Source of the DNA: Bacteroides ihuae
Lineage (GTDB): Bacteria; Bacteroidota; Bacteroidia; Bacteroidales; Bacteroidaceae
Reading direction: 5' to 3'
Length of the DNA stretch: 64,000 bases
NCBI RefSeq assembly: GCF_900104585.1
Contig: NZ_FNVX01000006.1
Coordinates: forward strand, 744,001 to 808,000
Of this stretch, positions 28,145-37,748 are shown piece by piece (within the stretch, counting starts at the first letter, position 1; every line of letters begins with the position of its first letter). The notes under the pieces are model-generated. The model did no database searches, had not been told where the DNA came from, and saw only the letters and a list, made by a program, of their open reading frames with translations. A program made the translations under genes and the position numbers.

Positions 28145-31100
28145 ATGAAGAACAACCCTCTTAAACATCTTCAAAAGAAGAATGCCTTATCTTGGCTAAG
28201 AAGTCTGACTTTCCTGATTTGTATGCTATTGACATCCATGCCAATACTCGCTCAGAACAGAACCGTAAAAGGTAAAGTGGTCGATCAACATAACGAACCT
28301 CTCATTGGTGTTTCTGTACTTGTAAAAGGTACTTCGAACGGAGTAATAACTGACTTAGACGGTCAATACTCTCTCTCGGTATCGCCTAATGCAACAATTG
28401 AGTTCTCGTATGTAGGAATGGCCAAACAAGTGATCCAAGTTGGGACACAAACTACCATCAACGTAACACTGAAAGATGATGTTACTGTTTTAACTGAAAC
28501 AGTCGTAATTGGTTACGGTAGTGCAAGAAAAAGAGACCTTACGGGATCCATTACCAATATCAAAGGAGAAGAAATAGCCAATAAACCGAGCACTAATCCA
28601 CTATCTTCTTTGCAAGGAAAGATTGCCGGTGTACAGGTCGTAAACTCAGGTCGTGCAGGAGCTGACCCTGAGATACGTATCCGCGGAACAAACTCGATGA
28701 ATGGTTATACACCACTCTACATTGTTGATGGATTGTTCAATGATAATATCAACTTTCTCAATCCATCGGACATTGAATCTATGGAAATATTGAAAGACCC
28801 TTCTTCATTAGCTATTTTCGGTGTACGAGGAGCCAATGGTGTAATCATTGTAACTACTAAAAGAGCCAAGGACGGACAGACATTGGTTAACATCAACAGT
28901 TCTTTCGGATGGAAGAAGGTTGTGGATAAAATAGATATGGCAAATGCCGCTGAGTTTAAAGAATTATATAACGAGCAGCTAGGCAATCAGGGTAATCCTT
29001 TGTTCGATTTCAGTAATTGGAATGCTGATACCAATTGGCAAGATGAAATCTTCCAAACGGGGTTTATGACAAACAATAACATTAGCATTACCGGTGCTTC
29101 GAACAAACATAGTTTCTACATGGGTGTAGGTTACACCACTGAACAAGGAAACATACTACACGAGAAGTTCAGTAAGCTCACCATCAATGTAAGCAATGAT
29201 TATAAAGTAAAAGAGTATCTGAAAGTCGGGTTCCAATTTAATGGAGCACGGATCTTACCTACCGATGCCAAAAATGTGATTAATGCTATACGTTCTACTC
29301 CCGTAGCTCCGGTTTTCAACGACGAATATCAACTGTACGCCTCACTTCCTGATTTTCAAAAGGGACAGATTGATAACCCAATGGTCGATGTCAACTTAAA
29401 AGCCAATACCACCCGAGCTGAGAACTATCGTGGTGCAGGTAATATTTACGCTGAATTAAACTTCTTGAAACATTTTACCTTCAAAACGATGTATTCTGTC
29501 GATTATGCTTCTAACAGCAGCCGTACCTATATCCCACTTTTGCGAGTATACGATGCAAGTGTTGCAGGTAAAATCGAAACCCTAGGAAGTAAAAAAACGG
29601 AAGTTAGCCAATTCAAGCAAAATGAAGTAAAGGTACAAAGTGATTATTTGCTAACTTATGCTAATAGTTTCGGCGAACATAATTTAACTGCCATGGCAGG
29701 ATTTACCACTTATTATAATGAATTAGGCAAAATAGAAGGTTCACGCAAAGAGGGAACTCTTACAATAGCCAACAATCCAGACAAATGGTACTTAAGCATT
29801 GGAGATGCCGGAACAGCAACAAACGGGAGCAACCAATGGGAACGTTCTACCATGTCGGCACTAGCACGTGTAATCTACAATTATAAAGGGAAATACCTTT
29901 TCAACGGTTCGTTTCGTCGCGATGGTTCTTCCGCATTCTCATATACAGGACAACAATGGCAAAATTTCTACTCTGTAGGAGGCGGTTGGCTCATGTCTGA
30001 AGAGAACTTCATGAAAGAGCAACACTTCTTCGACATGCTAAAAATAAAAGGTTCATGGGGAACACTAGGTAATCAAAGTATGGATAAAGCGTATCCGGCA
30101 GAACCCTTATACCTAAATACCTCCTCTGCCTCATTCGGAGTTACTCCAATCACTTACCCCGGTTATAGTCCAGAATACACACCTGACGCAAAACTGAGAT
30201 GGGAAAAAGTAGAAGCATGGGAAGCTGGGTTTGAAGCCAATATGCTTCATAATCGTCTGCATTTCGAAGGTGTATATTACAAGAAAAATACCAAGGATTT
30301 GTTAGCCAAAGTGCCAGGCATTTCAGGAACGATACCAGGTATTCGCAACCTAGGAGAGATTGAGAATAAAGGTGTGGAGATGGCTATTAGCTGGAGAGAT
30401 CAAATTGGGGATTGGGGATACAACATCAGTGGGAACCTAGCTACGATAAAAAACAAAGTGGTTAGTCTTTACCAAGAGGGTGCCTCTATTATCGATGGAG
30501 ATAAAAGCCAAAGTTATACAATGGGTGGGTACCCTATTGGATACTTTTACGGTTATAAAGTTGATGGCGTTTATCAATCGGCTAGTGATATAGCAAATTC
30601 ACCAAAAAACACATTAGCAACTGTTACACCGGGAGATTTAAAGTTTGTAGATGTCGATGGTGATAAACAGATAACAACAGCAGACCGTACCATGATTGGT
30701 AATCCTACTCCAGACTTTACTTATGGCCTTTCGCTGGGAGTATCATACAAAAACTTCGATTTAAGTATGGACATGATGGGGCAATACGGAAATGAAATTT
30801 ACCGCACATGGGATAATTACAATTGGTCTCAATTCAATTATATGTCTGCTCGCACAAATCGTTGGCACGGAGAAGGGACCTCAAACAGCGAGCCCCTTCT
30901 TAATACAAAGCACACGATCAATAATCTGAATTCTGATTATTATGTTGAAGACGGCAGTTTCTTCAGAATCAGAAACATACAGTTAGCCTATAGCTTTGAC
31001 AAAGAGTTACTCCAAAAGATTCACTTACAAGCACTAAAACTTTATGTGAATGCACAAAATTTAAAGACTTGGAAAAACAATACCGGATACACTCCTGAAT

Positions 31101-31189
31101 TGGGAGGTTCTGCTACAGCATTTGGCGTAGATGGCGGTAGTTATCCAATGCCTGCAGTTTACACATTTGGCGTAAATCTAACTTTCTAA
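28145..31189 (+). CDS. SusC/RagA family TonB-linked outer membrane transporter
   Basis: This 1014-residue protein has a signal peptide ending near residue 37 (PILAQ). A carboxypeptidase-regulatory-like domain (VKGKVVDQHNEPLIGVSVLV) and a TonB-box-like stretch (TETVVIGYG) follow. The plug carries PLYIVDGLFND and SMEILKDPSSLAIFG, and the barrel ends in FGVNLTF. It imports oligosaccharides across the outer membrane using TonB. The susD partner begins 13 bases downstream. By context with GH144 and GH3 the substrate is probably beta-1,2-glucan oligosaccharides, which is inference. Confidence 0.95.
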   Translation: MKNNPLKHLQKKNALSWLRSLTFLICMLLTSMPILAQNRTVKGKVVDQHNEPLIGVSVLVKGTSNGVITDLDGQYSLSVSPNATIEFSYVGMAKQVIQVGTQTTINVTLKDDVTVLTETVVIGYGSARKRDLTGSITNIKGEEIANKPSTNPLSSLQGKIAGVQVVNSGRAGADPEIRIRGTNSMNGYTPLYIVDGLFNDNINFLNPSDIESMEILKDPSSLAIFGVRGANGVIIVTTKRAKDGQTLVNINSSFGWKKVVDKIDMANAAEFKELYNEQLGNQGNPLFDFSNWNADTNWQDEIFQTGFMTNNNISITGASNKHSFYMGVGYTTEQGNILHEKFSKLTINVSNDYKVKEYLKVGFQFNGARILPTDAKNVINAIRSTPVAPVFNDEYQLYASLPDFQKGQIDNPMVDVNLKANTTRAENYRGAGNIYAELNFLKHFTFKTMYSVDYASNSSRTYIPLLRVYDASVAGKIETLGSKKTEVSQFKQNEVKVQSDYLLTYANSFGEHNLTAMAGFTTYYNELGKIEGSRKEGTLTIANNPDKWYLSIGDAGTATNGSNQWERSTMSALARVIYNYKGKYLFNGSFRRDGSSAFSYTGQQWQNFYSVGGGWLMSEENFMKEQHFFDMLKIKGSWGTLGNQSMDKAYPAEPLYLNTSSASFGVTPITYPGYSPEYTPDAKLRWEKVEAWEAGFEANMLHNRLHFEGVYYKKNTKDLLAKVPGISGTIPGIRNLGEIENKGVEMAISWRDQIGDWGYNISGNLATIKNKVVSLYQEGASIIDGDKSQSYTMGGYPIGYFYGYKVDGVYQSASDIANSPKNTLATVTPGDLKFVDVDGDKQITTADRTMIGNPTPDFTYGLSLGVSYKNFDLSMDMMGQYGNEIYRTWDNYNWSQFNYMSARTNRWHGEGTSNSEPLLNTKHTINNLNSDYYVEDGSFFRIRNIQLAYSFDKELLQKIHLQALKLYVNAQNLKTWKNNTGYTPELGGSATAFGVDGGSYPMPAVYTFGVNLTF

Positions 31190-31201
31190 ATAAATAGAAC
31201 C

Positions 31202-32731
31202 ATGAAACGAAGTAAATATATTCTATCAATAATAGCAACCTCTTTAGTACTTACCTTTACAGGATGCAGCGATTTTCTAGATCGTAGTCCGCTAGGGCAG
31301 ACCACAGCAGACGATGCTCCCGGCGGTAGTTTACAGGGACGAGTATTCAGCGTTTATAGCATGATGCGTAGTTATAATATTACTGCAGGCATTCCTGCTT
31401 TTGCCATTCACAACTTTCGCTCAGAAGACTCTGAGAAAGGAAGTAGTGCCTCTGATGGGGCTGACCAAGCGGCAATGTTTGACGATTTTGCCTATACAGC
31501 CAGCAATGGAGTGTTAGGTGCTTATTGGAACCAAAATTATACCATTATCCACCAATGTAATTCGGTACTACATACAATTGAAACCGTTGAATTATCCGAC
31601 ACACTAAATACAAATATCAACAAAGGAGAAGTCTCATTCTTCCGTGCTTATGCTTACTTCAATTTGGTAAGGGCTTTCGGTGAAGTTCCTTTAATCACCT
31701 TCAACATCACAGAGACTTCACAAGCTAATATCCCAAAGACAAGCATTTCTGAAATCTATAAACAGATTGACGCTGATCTTGCAGAAGCGGAAAGACGACT
31801 GCCAAGAGAATGGCCAGCTGAATACAAAGGACGATTGACATGGGGAGCAGCACGTGCACTTCATGCCCGGGCCTACATGATGCGTAGTGATTGGACAAAC
31901 ATGCACGCAGCAGCTACAGATGTGATGAACTCAGGATTGTATGATTTGAATACTCCATACGACAAAATCTTCACCGACGAAGGAGAAAATAGCAGCGAAT
32001 CAGTATTTGAACTTCAATGCCTCGCTACAGCATCTCTCCCAAACAGCTCAAGTATCGGTAGTCAGTTCAGTGAAGTACAAGGTGTTCGTGGATCGGGTCG
32101 ATGGAATCTTGGATGGGGCTGGCACATGGCTACTACAGAAATGGGCAAGGCCTTTGAGGCAGGCGATCCCAGAAAGGATGCCACTCTTCTATATTTCAGA
32201 AAATCGGAGGCCGATCCTATTACCGAAGCGAATACCAACAAACCTTACGGAGAGTCACCGGTATCATCTGCAGACGGTGCTTATTTCAACAAAAAAGCAT
32301 ATACTGATCCGGCCCAACGTGCTACATTCAGCAACGCTGGTTATTGGGTAAATATTCGCCTAATCCGATATGCTGATGTTGTACTCATGGCAGCAGAAGC
32401 ATCCAATGAACTAGGACGTCCTTCCGAAGCATTGATTGACTTAGAGATGGTCCGATTCCGTGCTCGGAGTGGGAATGCCGATATCTTACCCAAAGTAACC
32501 ACTACAGATCAGAATGAGCTCCGTAATGCTATTCGCCACGAGCGTCGTGTAGAATTAGGACTGGAGCCTGACCGCTTCTATGATTTGGTACGTTGGGGCA
32601 TTGCAGCCGACGTGCTTCACGCCGCCGGTAAAACAAATTATCAGGACAAGAACAAATACTTACCTCTCCCTCAAACAGAGGTTGATAAATCTAAAGGAGT
32701 ATTAGTTCAAAATCCTGAATATGCTAACTAA
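31202..32731 (+). CDS. SusD/RagB family glycan-binding lipoprotein
   Basis: This 509-residue protein has a lipobox (TFTGC, Cys22). It carries the SusD N-terminal segment (DFLDRSPLGQTTADD) and the C-terminal family hallmark RNAIRHERRVELGLEPDRFY followed by DLVRWG. It caps the SusC transporter of the same operon and binds glycan at the cell surface. It is shorter than the first SusD of this window (617 residues) and close to the usual family size. A stable hairpin (32740-32778) follows its stop, before the GH3 gene. Confidence 0.95.
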   Translation: MKRSKYILSIIATSLVLTFTGCSDFLDRSPLGQTTADDAPGGSLQGRVFSVYSMMRSYNITAGIPAFAIHNFRSEDSEKGSSASDGADQAAMFDDFAYTASNGVLGAYWNQNYTIIHQCNSVLHTIETVELSDTLNTNINKGEVSFFRAYAYFNLVRAFGEVPLITFNITETSQANIPKTSISEIYKQIDADLAEAERRLPREWPAEYKGRLTWGAARALHARAYMMRSDWTNMHAAATDVMNSGLYDLNTPYDKIFTDEGENSSESVFELQCLATASLPNSSSIGSQFSEVQGVRGSGRWNLGWGWHMATTEMGKAFEAGDPRKDATLLYFRKSEADPITEANTNKPYGESPVSSADGAYFNKKAYTDPAQRATFSNAGYWVNIRLIRYADVVLMAAEASNELGRPSEALIDLEMVRFRARSGNADILPKVTTTDQNELRNAIRHERRVELGLEPDRFYDLVRWGIAADVLHAAGKTNYQDKNKYLPLPQTEVDKSKGVLVQNPEYAN

Positions 32732-32739
32732 CTAACATC

Positions 32740-32778
32740 GTTAGAGGGGCTCTTGGCATGATCCTGCGTCCCTCTAAC
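32740..32778 (+). promoter_or_regulatory. Intercistronic hairpin after susD
   Basis: GTTAGAGGG (32740-32748) and CCCTCTAAC (32770-32778) form a perfect 9-bp stem with a 21-base loop and no T run behind it. It looks like an mRNA stabilising or processing hairpin protecting the susCD message, or a weak attenuator before the enzyme genes, rather than a full terminator. Confidence 0.5.
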
Positions 32779-32879
32779 AATTGTCTTCATCTCCGATATT
32801 TATTTATCTATGTGAATGATCTTCCAAAAAGATTAGTATAGGCGAGCAGATAAGATAAATCATAATTAAAGAACCCGTT

Positions 32880-35174
32880 ATGAAAAAGTTTTCAAATAGA
32901 AGTATAGTTTTCGTTTTTTTGATGGTAATTGCTACGATGACACTACAAGCTCAAAAAGCACCACAAGACATGAACCGCTTCATCGACAATCTGATGAAAA
33001 AGATGACGTTGGAAGAGAAGATTGGACAGCTCAATCTTCCGGTAAGTGGTGAAATTACCACAGGGCAGGCTAAGAGTAGTGATGTTGCACAAAAGATTCG
33101 TACAGGACAGGTAGGGGGATTATTCAATCTCAAAGGGGTAGAAAAGATTAAAGATGTACAAAAATTAGCTGTTAAAGAAAGCCGACTTGGTATTCCGTTG
33201 CTCTTCGGCATGGACGTTGTTCATGGTTATGAAACAGTATTCCCTATTCCATTAGGTCTAGCTTGCACATGGAACATGGCAGCCATTCAGCAATCGGCTC
33301 GCATTGCAGCGACCGAGGCAAGCGCCGATGGCATTAGTTGGACATTCAGTCCAATGGTGGACATAAGCAGAGATGCCCGCTGGGGACGTGCTTCTGAAGG
33401 TAGTGGGGAAGATCCATTCCTAGGTGGCGAGATAGCCAAAGCCATGGTAAAAGGATATCAGGGAAACAGCATGGCAAACAAGAATGAAATCATGGCTTGC
33501 GTAAAGCACTTTGCTCTTTACGGAGCAGCCGAAGCGGGACGTGATTATAATACGGTGGATATGAGTCGAAACCGTATGTACAATGAATATTTACTTCCTT
33601 ACAAAGCGGCCATTGAAGCTGGTGCAGGAAGTGTAATGGTCTCTTTTAACGAAATAAATGGAGTTCCGGCAACAGCCAATAAGTGGTTACTTACGGAGCT
33701 GCTTCGCAATCAATGGGGTTTCAATGGTTTTGTAGTAAGTGACTTTACAGGAATCTCTGAAATGGTTAACCACGGCATTGGTGATTTACAAACCGTTTCT
33801 GCAAGGGCACTCAATGCGGGTACGGACATGGATATGGTCAGTGATGGCTTCATTGGTACAATAAAGAAATCGATTCAGGAAGGTAAGGTTTCCGAGGAAA
33901 CAGTCAACACTGCTTGCCGCCGTATCTTAGAGGCCAAGTACAAACTCGGACTATTTGATGATCCATATAAGTATTGCGATGTGAAGCGACCAGCAAAAGA
34001 GATTTATACTCCTGAGCACCGCGCTATTGCTCGAAAAATAGCCGCCGAAAGTTTTGTTCTGCTCAAGAACGAAAAAAATACGTTACCTCTTCGCAAGCAG
34101 GGAACGATTGCGGTTGTAGGACCTTTAGCGAATACTCGCTCAAATATGCCAGGTACTTGGAGTGTGGCAGCCAGACTGGATAAATCGGCTTCATTGGTTG
34201 AGGGCCTGCAAGAGGTACTAGGCAAAAAAGCAAACGTGGTGTATGCAAAAGGAAGTAACCTGATGGAGGATGCTGCGTACGAGGAGCGTGCAACAACCTT
34301 CGGGCGCAGTCTGAACAGAGACAACCGCACAAGCAAAGAGTTACTGGATGAGGCTCTCAAAGTATCGGCTAACGCGGATGTTATCATTGCAGCTTTAGGC
34401 GAATCATCAGAGATGAGCGGCGAAAGTAGCAGCCGAAGCAATCTCGATATGCCCGACGTTCAACGCACATTATTGAAGGAATTATTAAAAACAGGTAAAC
34501 CTGTGGTATTAGTACTCTTTACGGGCCGGCCAGTGGTGTTAACATGGGAAAATGAACATGTTCCGGCTATACTCAACGTATGGTTCGGAGGTAGCGAAGC
34601 TGCTTATGCTATCAGTGATGTTCTGTTTGGTGATGCAAACCCTAGCGGAAAGCTAACAATGACTTTCCCTCAAAATGTAGGTCAGCTTCCTTTGTATTAC
34701 AGTCATAAGAATACTGGCCGTCCACTAAGTGAAGGTCACTGGTTCGAGAAATTCCGTAGCAATTATCTGGATGTAAGCAACGATCCGCTTTATCCTTTCG
34801 GTTACGGACTAAGCTACACCACTTTCAAATACAGTAATGTTTCACTGAGTTCGGCTACAATGAATAGCAATGGAGAATTAACGGCCAGTGTAACCGTAAC
34901 CAACACAGGTAACAGAGAAGGCAGCGAAGTTGTGCAACTTTATCTACGCGACTTGGTAGGTAGCATCACTCGCCCGGTAAAAGAACTTAAAGGATTCAAT
35001 AAAATAACTCTGAAAGCAGGAGAGTCAAAAGAGGTTTCCTTCAAAATTACACCCGAGCTACTTAAGTTCTACAATGAAGACTTGCAGTTTGTGTGTGAGC
35101 CGGGAGATTTTGATGTGATGATTGGAGGCAATAGTCGTGATGTGGAAACAGCACATTTTACTCTTAACCCATAA
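32880..35174 (+). CDS. GH3 beta-glucosidase, periplasmic
   Basis: This 764-residue protein has a signal peptide ending near TLQAQ (residue 25). The GH3 N-terminal barrel includes GMDVVHGYETVFPIPLGLA, KHFALYGAAEAGRDYN and the nucleophile Asp288 in FVVSDFTGI. The C-terminal sandwich carries the probable acid/base Glu in SSEMSGESSSR, and a fibronectin-III-like domain follows YPFGYGLSYTTF. GH3 enzymes release glucose from oligosaccharide ends. Next to a GH144 enzyme it resembles the Bacteroides GH3 type that acts on sophorose and beta-1,2-gluco-oligosaccharides (recalled family knowledge). Fully intact, with the GH144 start 13 bases after its stop. Confidence 0.92.
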   Translation: MKKFSNRSIVFVFLMVIATMTLQAQKAPQDMNRFIDNLMKKMTLEEKIGQLNLPVSGEITTGQAKSSDVAQKIRTGQVGGLFNLKGVEKIKDVQKLAVKESRLGIPLLFGMDVVHGYETVFPIPLGLACTWNMAAIQQSARIAATEASADGISWTFSPMVDISRDARWGRASEGSGEDPFLGGEIAKAMVKGYQGNSMANKNEIMACVKHFALYGAAEAGRDYNTVDMSRNRMYNEYLLPYKAAIEAGAGSVMVSFNEINGVPATANKWLLTELLRNQWGFNGFVVSDFTGISEMVNHGIGDLQTVSARALNAGTDMDMVSDGFIGTIKKSIQEGKVSEETVNTACRRILEAKYKLGLFDDPYKYCDVKRPAKEIYTPEHRAIARKIAAESFVLLKNEKNTLPLRKQGTIAVVGPLANTRSNMPGTWSVAARLDKSASLVEGLQEVLGKKANVVYAKGSNLMEDAAYEERATTFGRSLNRDNRTSKELLDEALKVSANADVIIAALGESSEMSGESSSRSNLDMPDVQRTLLKELLKTGKPVVLVLFTGRPVVLTWENEHVPAILNVWFGGSEAAYAISDVLFGDANPSGKLTMTFPQNVGQLPLYYSHKNTGRPLSEGHWFEKFRSNYLDVSNDPLYPFGYGLSYTTFKYSNVSLSSATMNSNGELTASVTVTNTGNREGSEVVQLYLRDLVGSITRPVKELKGFNKITLKAGESKEVSFKITPELLKFYNEDLQFVCEPGDFDVMIGGNSRDVETAHFTLNP

Positions 35175-35187
35175 ACAAGATAAAGAC

Positions 35188-36519
35188 ATGAACCTATTCA
35201 AACAATTCATACTTCTGTTTATCGTATTTGCTGCAACAGCTTGCAAAGGAGGAAGTAAAGCCGACGACAATACTAAGGCCGAACTATCTGACGAGGCATT
35301 GATGGACAGTGTGCAACGTAGTACATTCAATTATTTCTGGGATGGAGCCGAGCCCACCAGTGGGATGGCTCGTGAACGCTATCATGTAGACGGAGTGTAT
35401 CCGGAAAATGACAAGAACATCGTAACCACAGGTGGAAGCGGTTTTGGCGTCATGGCCATATTGGCTGGTATTGACCGTGGATATGTAACTCGCCAAGAAG
35501 GATTGGAAAGGATGAATAAAATAGTCGGCTTTTTAGAGAAAGCCGACCGTTTTCATGGAGCTTTTCCGCATTGGTGGAATGGAGAAACGGGGAAGGTGAA
35601 ACCTTTCGGACAAAAAGATGATGGTGGTGACTTAGTTGAAACAGCCTTTTTAATACAAGGCTTATTGGCTGTACGCCAATATTATCTCAACGGAAGCGAA
35701 GAAGAGAAAGCCCTAGCGGCACGAATAGACAACATTTGGCAGGCAGTGGAATGGGATTGGTATCGCAATGGAAAGAATGTCCTCTACTGGCACTGGAGCC
35801 CCGATTATGCATGGGAGATGAATTTCCCCGTACGAGGATACAATGAATGTCTTATCATGTATGTGCTTGCCGCTTCATCGCCCACACACGGAGTACCGGC
35901 CGAAGTCTACCATGAAGGTTGGGCTGAAAGTGGAGCCATTGTATCACCGCATGAGGTAGAAGGTATCCCGCTACAATTGCACTATCAAGGTACTGGCACA
36001 AGCCCGTTATTTTGGGCACATTATTCTTTCTTAGGATTAAATCCGACTAATCTGAAAGATAAATATGCTTCCTATTTTGATGAGATGAAGAATCTTACGC
36101 TCGTAAACCGAGCCTATTGTATCCGTAATCCCAAAGATTACAAAGGATATGGTGATGATTGCTGGGGATTAACAGCAAGCTATTCGGTAGATGGATATGC
36201 CGCACATGCACCGAATGAGACAAGTGACCTAGGAGTGATCTCTCCTACTGCTGCTCTTTCCTCTATCGTTTATACACCGGAGTACTCATTAAAGGTTATG
36301 CGTCATCTTTATGGTATGGGCGATAAGGTTTATGGAAAGTATGGCTTCTATGATGCTTTCAGCGAAACAGCTAATTGGTACCCAAAACGTTATCTGGCCA
36401 TAGATCAGGGACCGATAGCCGTAATGATCGAAAATTATCGTTCAGGCCTGCTGTGGAAGCTCTTTATGAGCCATCCAGACGTACAACAAGGACTCAAGAA
36501 ACTAGGCTTCAATGAGTAA
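35188..36519 (+). CDS. GH144 family endo-beta-1,2-glucanase-like lipoprotein
   Basis: I start at the ATG at 35188 because it gives a proper lipoprotein signal (VFAATAC, Cys19) and does not overlap the GH3 gene. A longer frame from 35122 would bury that signal. The 443-residue product is an all-helical (alpha/alpha)6-type protein of the glycoamylase-like family, with STFNYFWDGAEPTSGMARER, GGSGFGVMAILAGIDRGY, FPHWWNGETGK and LTASYSVDGYAAHAPNE. GH144 members characterised from Bacteroidetes hydrolyse beta-1,2-glucan to sophoro-oligosaccharides. It likely works with the neighbouring GH3. Substrate specificity is inferred from family and context. Confidence 0.85.
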   Translation: MNLFKQFILLFIVFAATACKGGSKADDNTKAELSDEALMDSVQRSTFNYFWDGAEPTSGMARERYHVDGVYPENDKNIVTTGGSGFGVMAILAGIDRGYVTRQEGLERMNKIVGFLEKADRFHGAFPHWWNGETGKVKPFGQKDDGGDLVETAFLIQGLLAVRQYYLNGSEEEKALAARIDNIWQAVEWDWYRNGKNVLYWHWSPDYAWEMNFPVRGYNECLIMYVLAASSPTHGVPAEVYHEGWAESGAIVSPHEVEGIPLQLHYQGTGTSPLFWAHYSFLGLNPTNLKDKYASYFDEMKNLTLVNRAYCIRNPKDYKGYGDDCWGLTASYSVDGYAAHAPNETSDLGVISPTAALSSIVYTPEYSLKVMRHLYGMGDKVYGKYGFYDAFSETANWYPKRYLAIDQGPIAVMIENYRSGLLWKLFMSHPDVQQGLKKLGFNE

Positions 36520-36553
36520 AAACGAACACACTAAATATTACTCAATATTAAAA

Positions 36554-37309
36554 ATGAAAAGAAAAACGATCATACTACTATTATTATTCTGCACCCCTTA
36601 CTTTACACAACAAACATTTGCTCAACACGCACAAGATTCAGTTTTCTTAAAAGAATATCTTCCCCTGACACATGTTGATGCATTAAGGTGGATCACTCGT
36701 TATCAGAAAGAGCTTGATGAACATCAAGAAGCCAATAAGAAGCTACAAGACACATCATGCGATGTCCTCTTTCTAGGAAGTTCTTCGATTAATAGGTGGG
36801 ATAACATTTATAATGACATGGCTCCGCTTAAGATCATCCGCCGTTCGTATGGAGGTGCAGCAATTCGCGACATGCTTTACTATTATGACATTATTGCTCG
36901 TGGATTCCATCCTCGCGTCATTGTTCTCTATGTGGAAAATGATTTGAATGGCTCATTAGAAGACCTTAGTATAGGAGATACATACGATTTTATTCGCGTA
37001 TTTATAGCTCGCTTGCAAAGAGATTATCCATCAGTTCCCATTTACATGCTTTCATTCAAGCCCTCCTATGCAAGGATACAGATGTTAGCTAAACAAAAAG
37101 TCATTAATCTATTGCTCCAAGAATATGCGTCACAAACTTCAGGAGTGAACTATATAGATGTTTCCTCATGTATGTATGATGAAAAGGGAGTTCTACGTAA
37201 GAACATCTTCAAAGAAGATAGTCTTCACATGAATCAAAAGGGATATGACTTATGGACGGCTATTTTAAAGCCGAGGCTTATCAAAAGCATCCAGGAATCA
37301 GCCTTATAG
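36554..37309 (+). CDS. SGNH/GDSL-type hydrolase, exported
   Basis: The ATG at 36554 gives a typical signal peptide (LLLFCTPYFTQQTFAQ). The earlier ATG at 36512 overlaps the GH144 stop and would mask it. The 251-residue product shows SGNH blocks: LFLGSSSINRW (nucleophile Ser), YGGAAIRDM (Gly), YVENDL (Asn) and DSLHMNQKGY (catalytic Asp-His). Such enzymes usually remove acetyl or other ester groups. Here it may deacylate substituted glucan, for instance succinylated or otherwise esterified cyclic beta-1,2-glucan, which is only an inference from its place as last PUL gene. Confidence 0.8.
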   Translation: MKRKTIILLLLFCTPYFTQQTFAQHAQDSVFLKEYLPLTHVDALRWITRYQKELDEHQEANKKLQDTSCDVLFLGSSSINRWDNIYNDMAPLKIIRRSYGGAAIRDMLYYYDIIARGFHPRVIVLYVENDLNGSLEDLSIGDTYDFIRVFIARLQRDYPSVPIYMLSFKPSYARIQMLAKQKVINLLLQEYASQTSGVNYIDVSSCMYDEKGVLRKNIFKEDSLHMNQKGYDLWTAILKPRLIKSIQESAL

Positions 37310-37507
37310 CCTTTGCAAAAAGCGGCAAGGCGTACTAAGCATTTTAGTAAAAATGAGTGAAATGAGCTCATTCTTGTCAAGAGCAAGTTTACAAATTATT
37401 AACGGTAGAAGGTATAGTTGAGAAGGGAAAAGAAGTTTTCAGGATAACATTAAGAGAAAACTTTTTTTCATAAGGAGATATTTCGATAACATATAGGCAT
37501 CTTAGTC

Positions 37508-37598
37508 AAGTGCAACCGTCTTTCGGGCAAAGTGCAACCGTCTTTTGAGCAAAGTGAACGGTTCAGTTGGGGCAAAAGTGACGTTCAGTTGACTAAAA
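37508..37598. repeat. Four-unit intergenic repeat, 22-24 bp period
   Basis: AAGTGCAACCGTCTTT occurs exactly at 37508-37523 and 37530-37545. Two diverged units starting AAGTGAACGG (37552) and AAGTGACGTT (37576) follow, so unit starts are 22, 22 and 24 bases apart. Units are joined by GGGC/GAGC-AAA linkers. The cluster lies between convergent genes in a 439-base gap. Apart from the terminator at 37616-37647 nothing else is recognisable there. Confidence 0.6.
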
Positions 37599-37615
37599 TA
37601 GCCCAGTACATACAT

Positions 37616-37647
37616 AAAAAGAGGGAAGCAATAACTTCCCTCTTTTT
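37616..37647. terminator. Bidirectional terminator between convergent genes
   Basis: AAAAAGAGGGAAG (37616-37628) pairs perfectly with CTTCCCTCTTTTT (37635-37647) across a 6-base loop. T runs follow the stem on both strands, suiting the PUL from the left and the receptor gene from the right. Confidence 0.8.
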
Positions 37648-37748
37648 ATGCACTATAAATTGAATATACTTTATGATTACACTTACAAAAATACAACTTT
37701 CAACAACGAAAGTCAAGCTTTCAGGCAAAAAAGAAAAAGCCTTTTAAC

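Noticed and set aside
35122..35187. Longer GH144 frame starting inside the GH3 gene
   Set aside because: It overlaps the GH3 stop region and hides the lipoprotein signal; the ATG at 35188 gives a normal lipoprotein.
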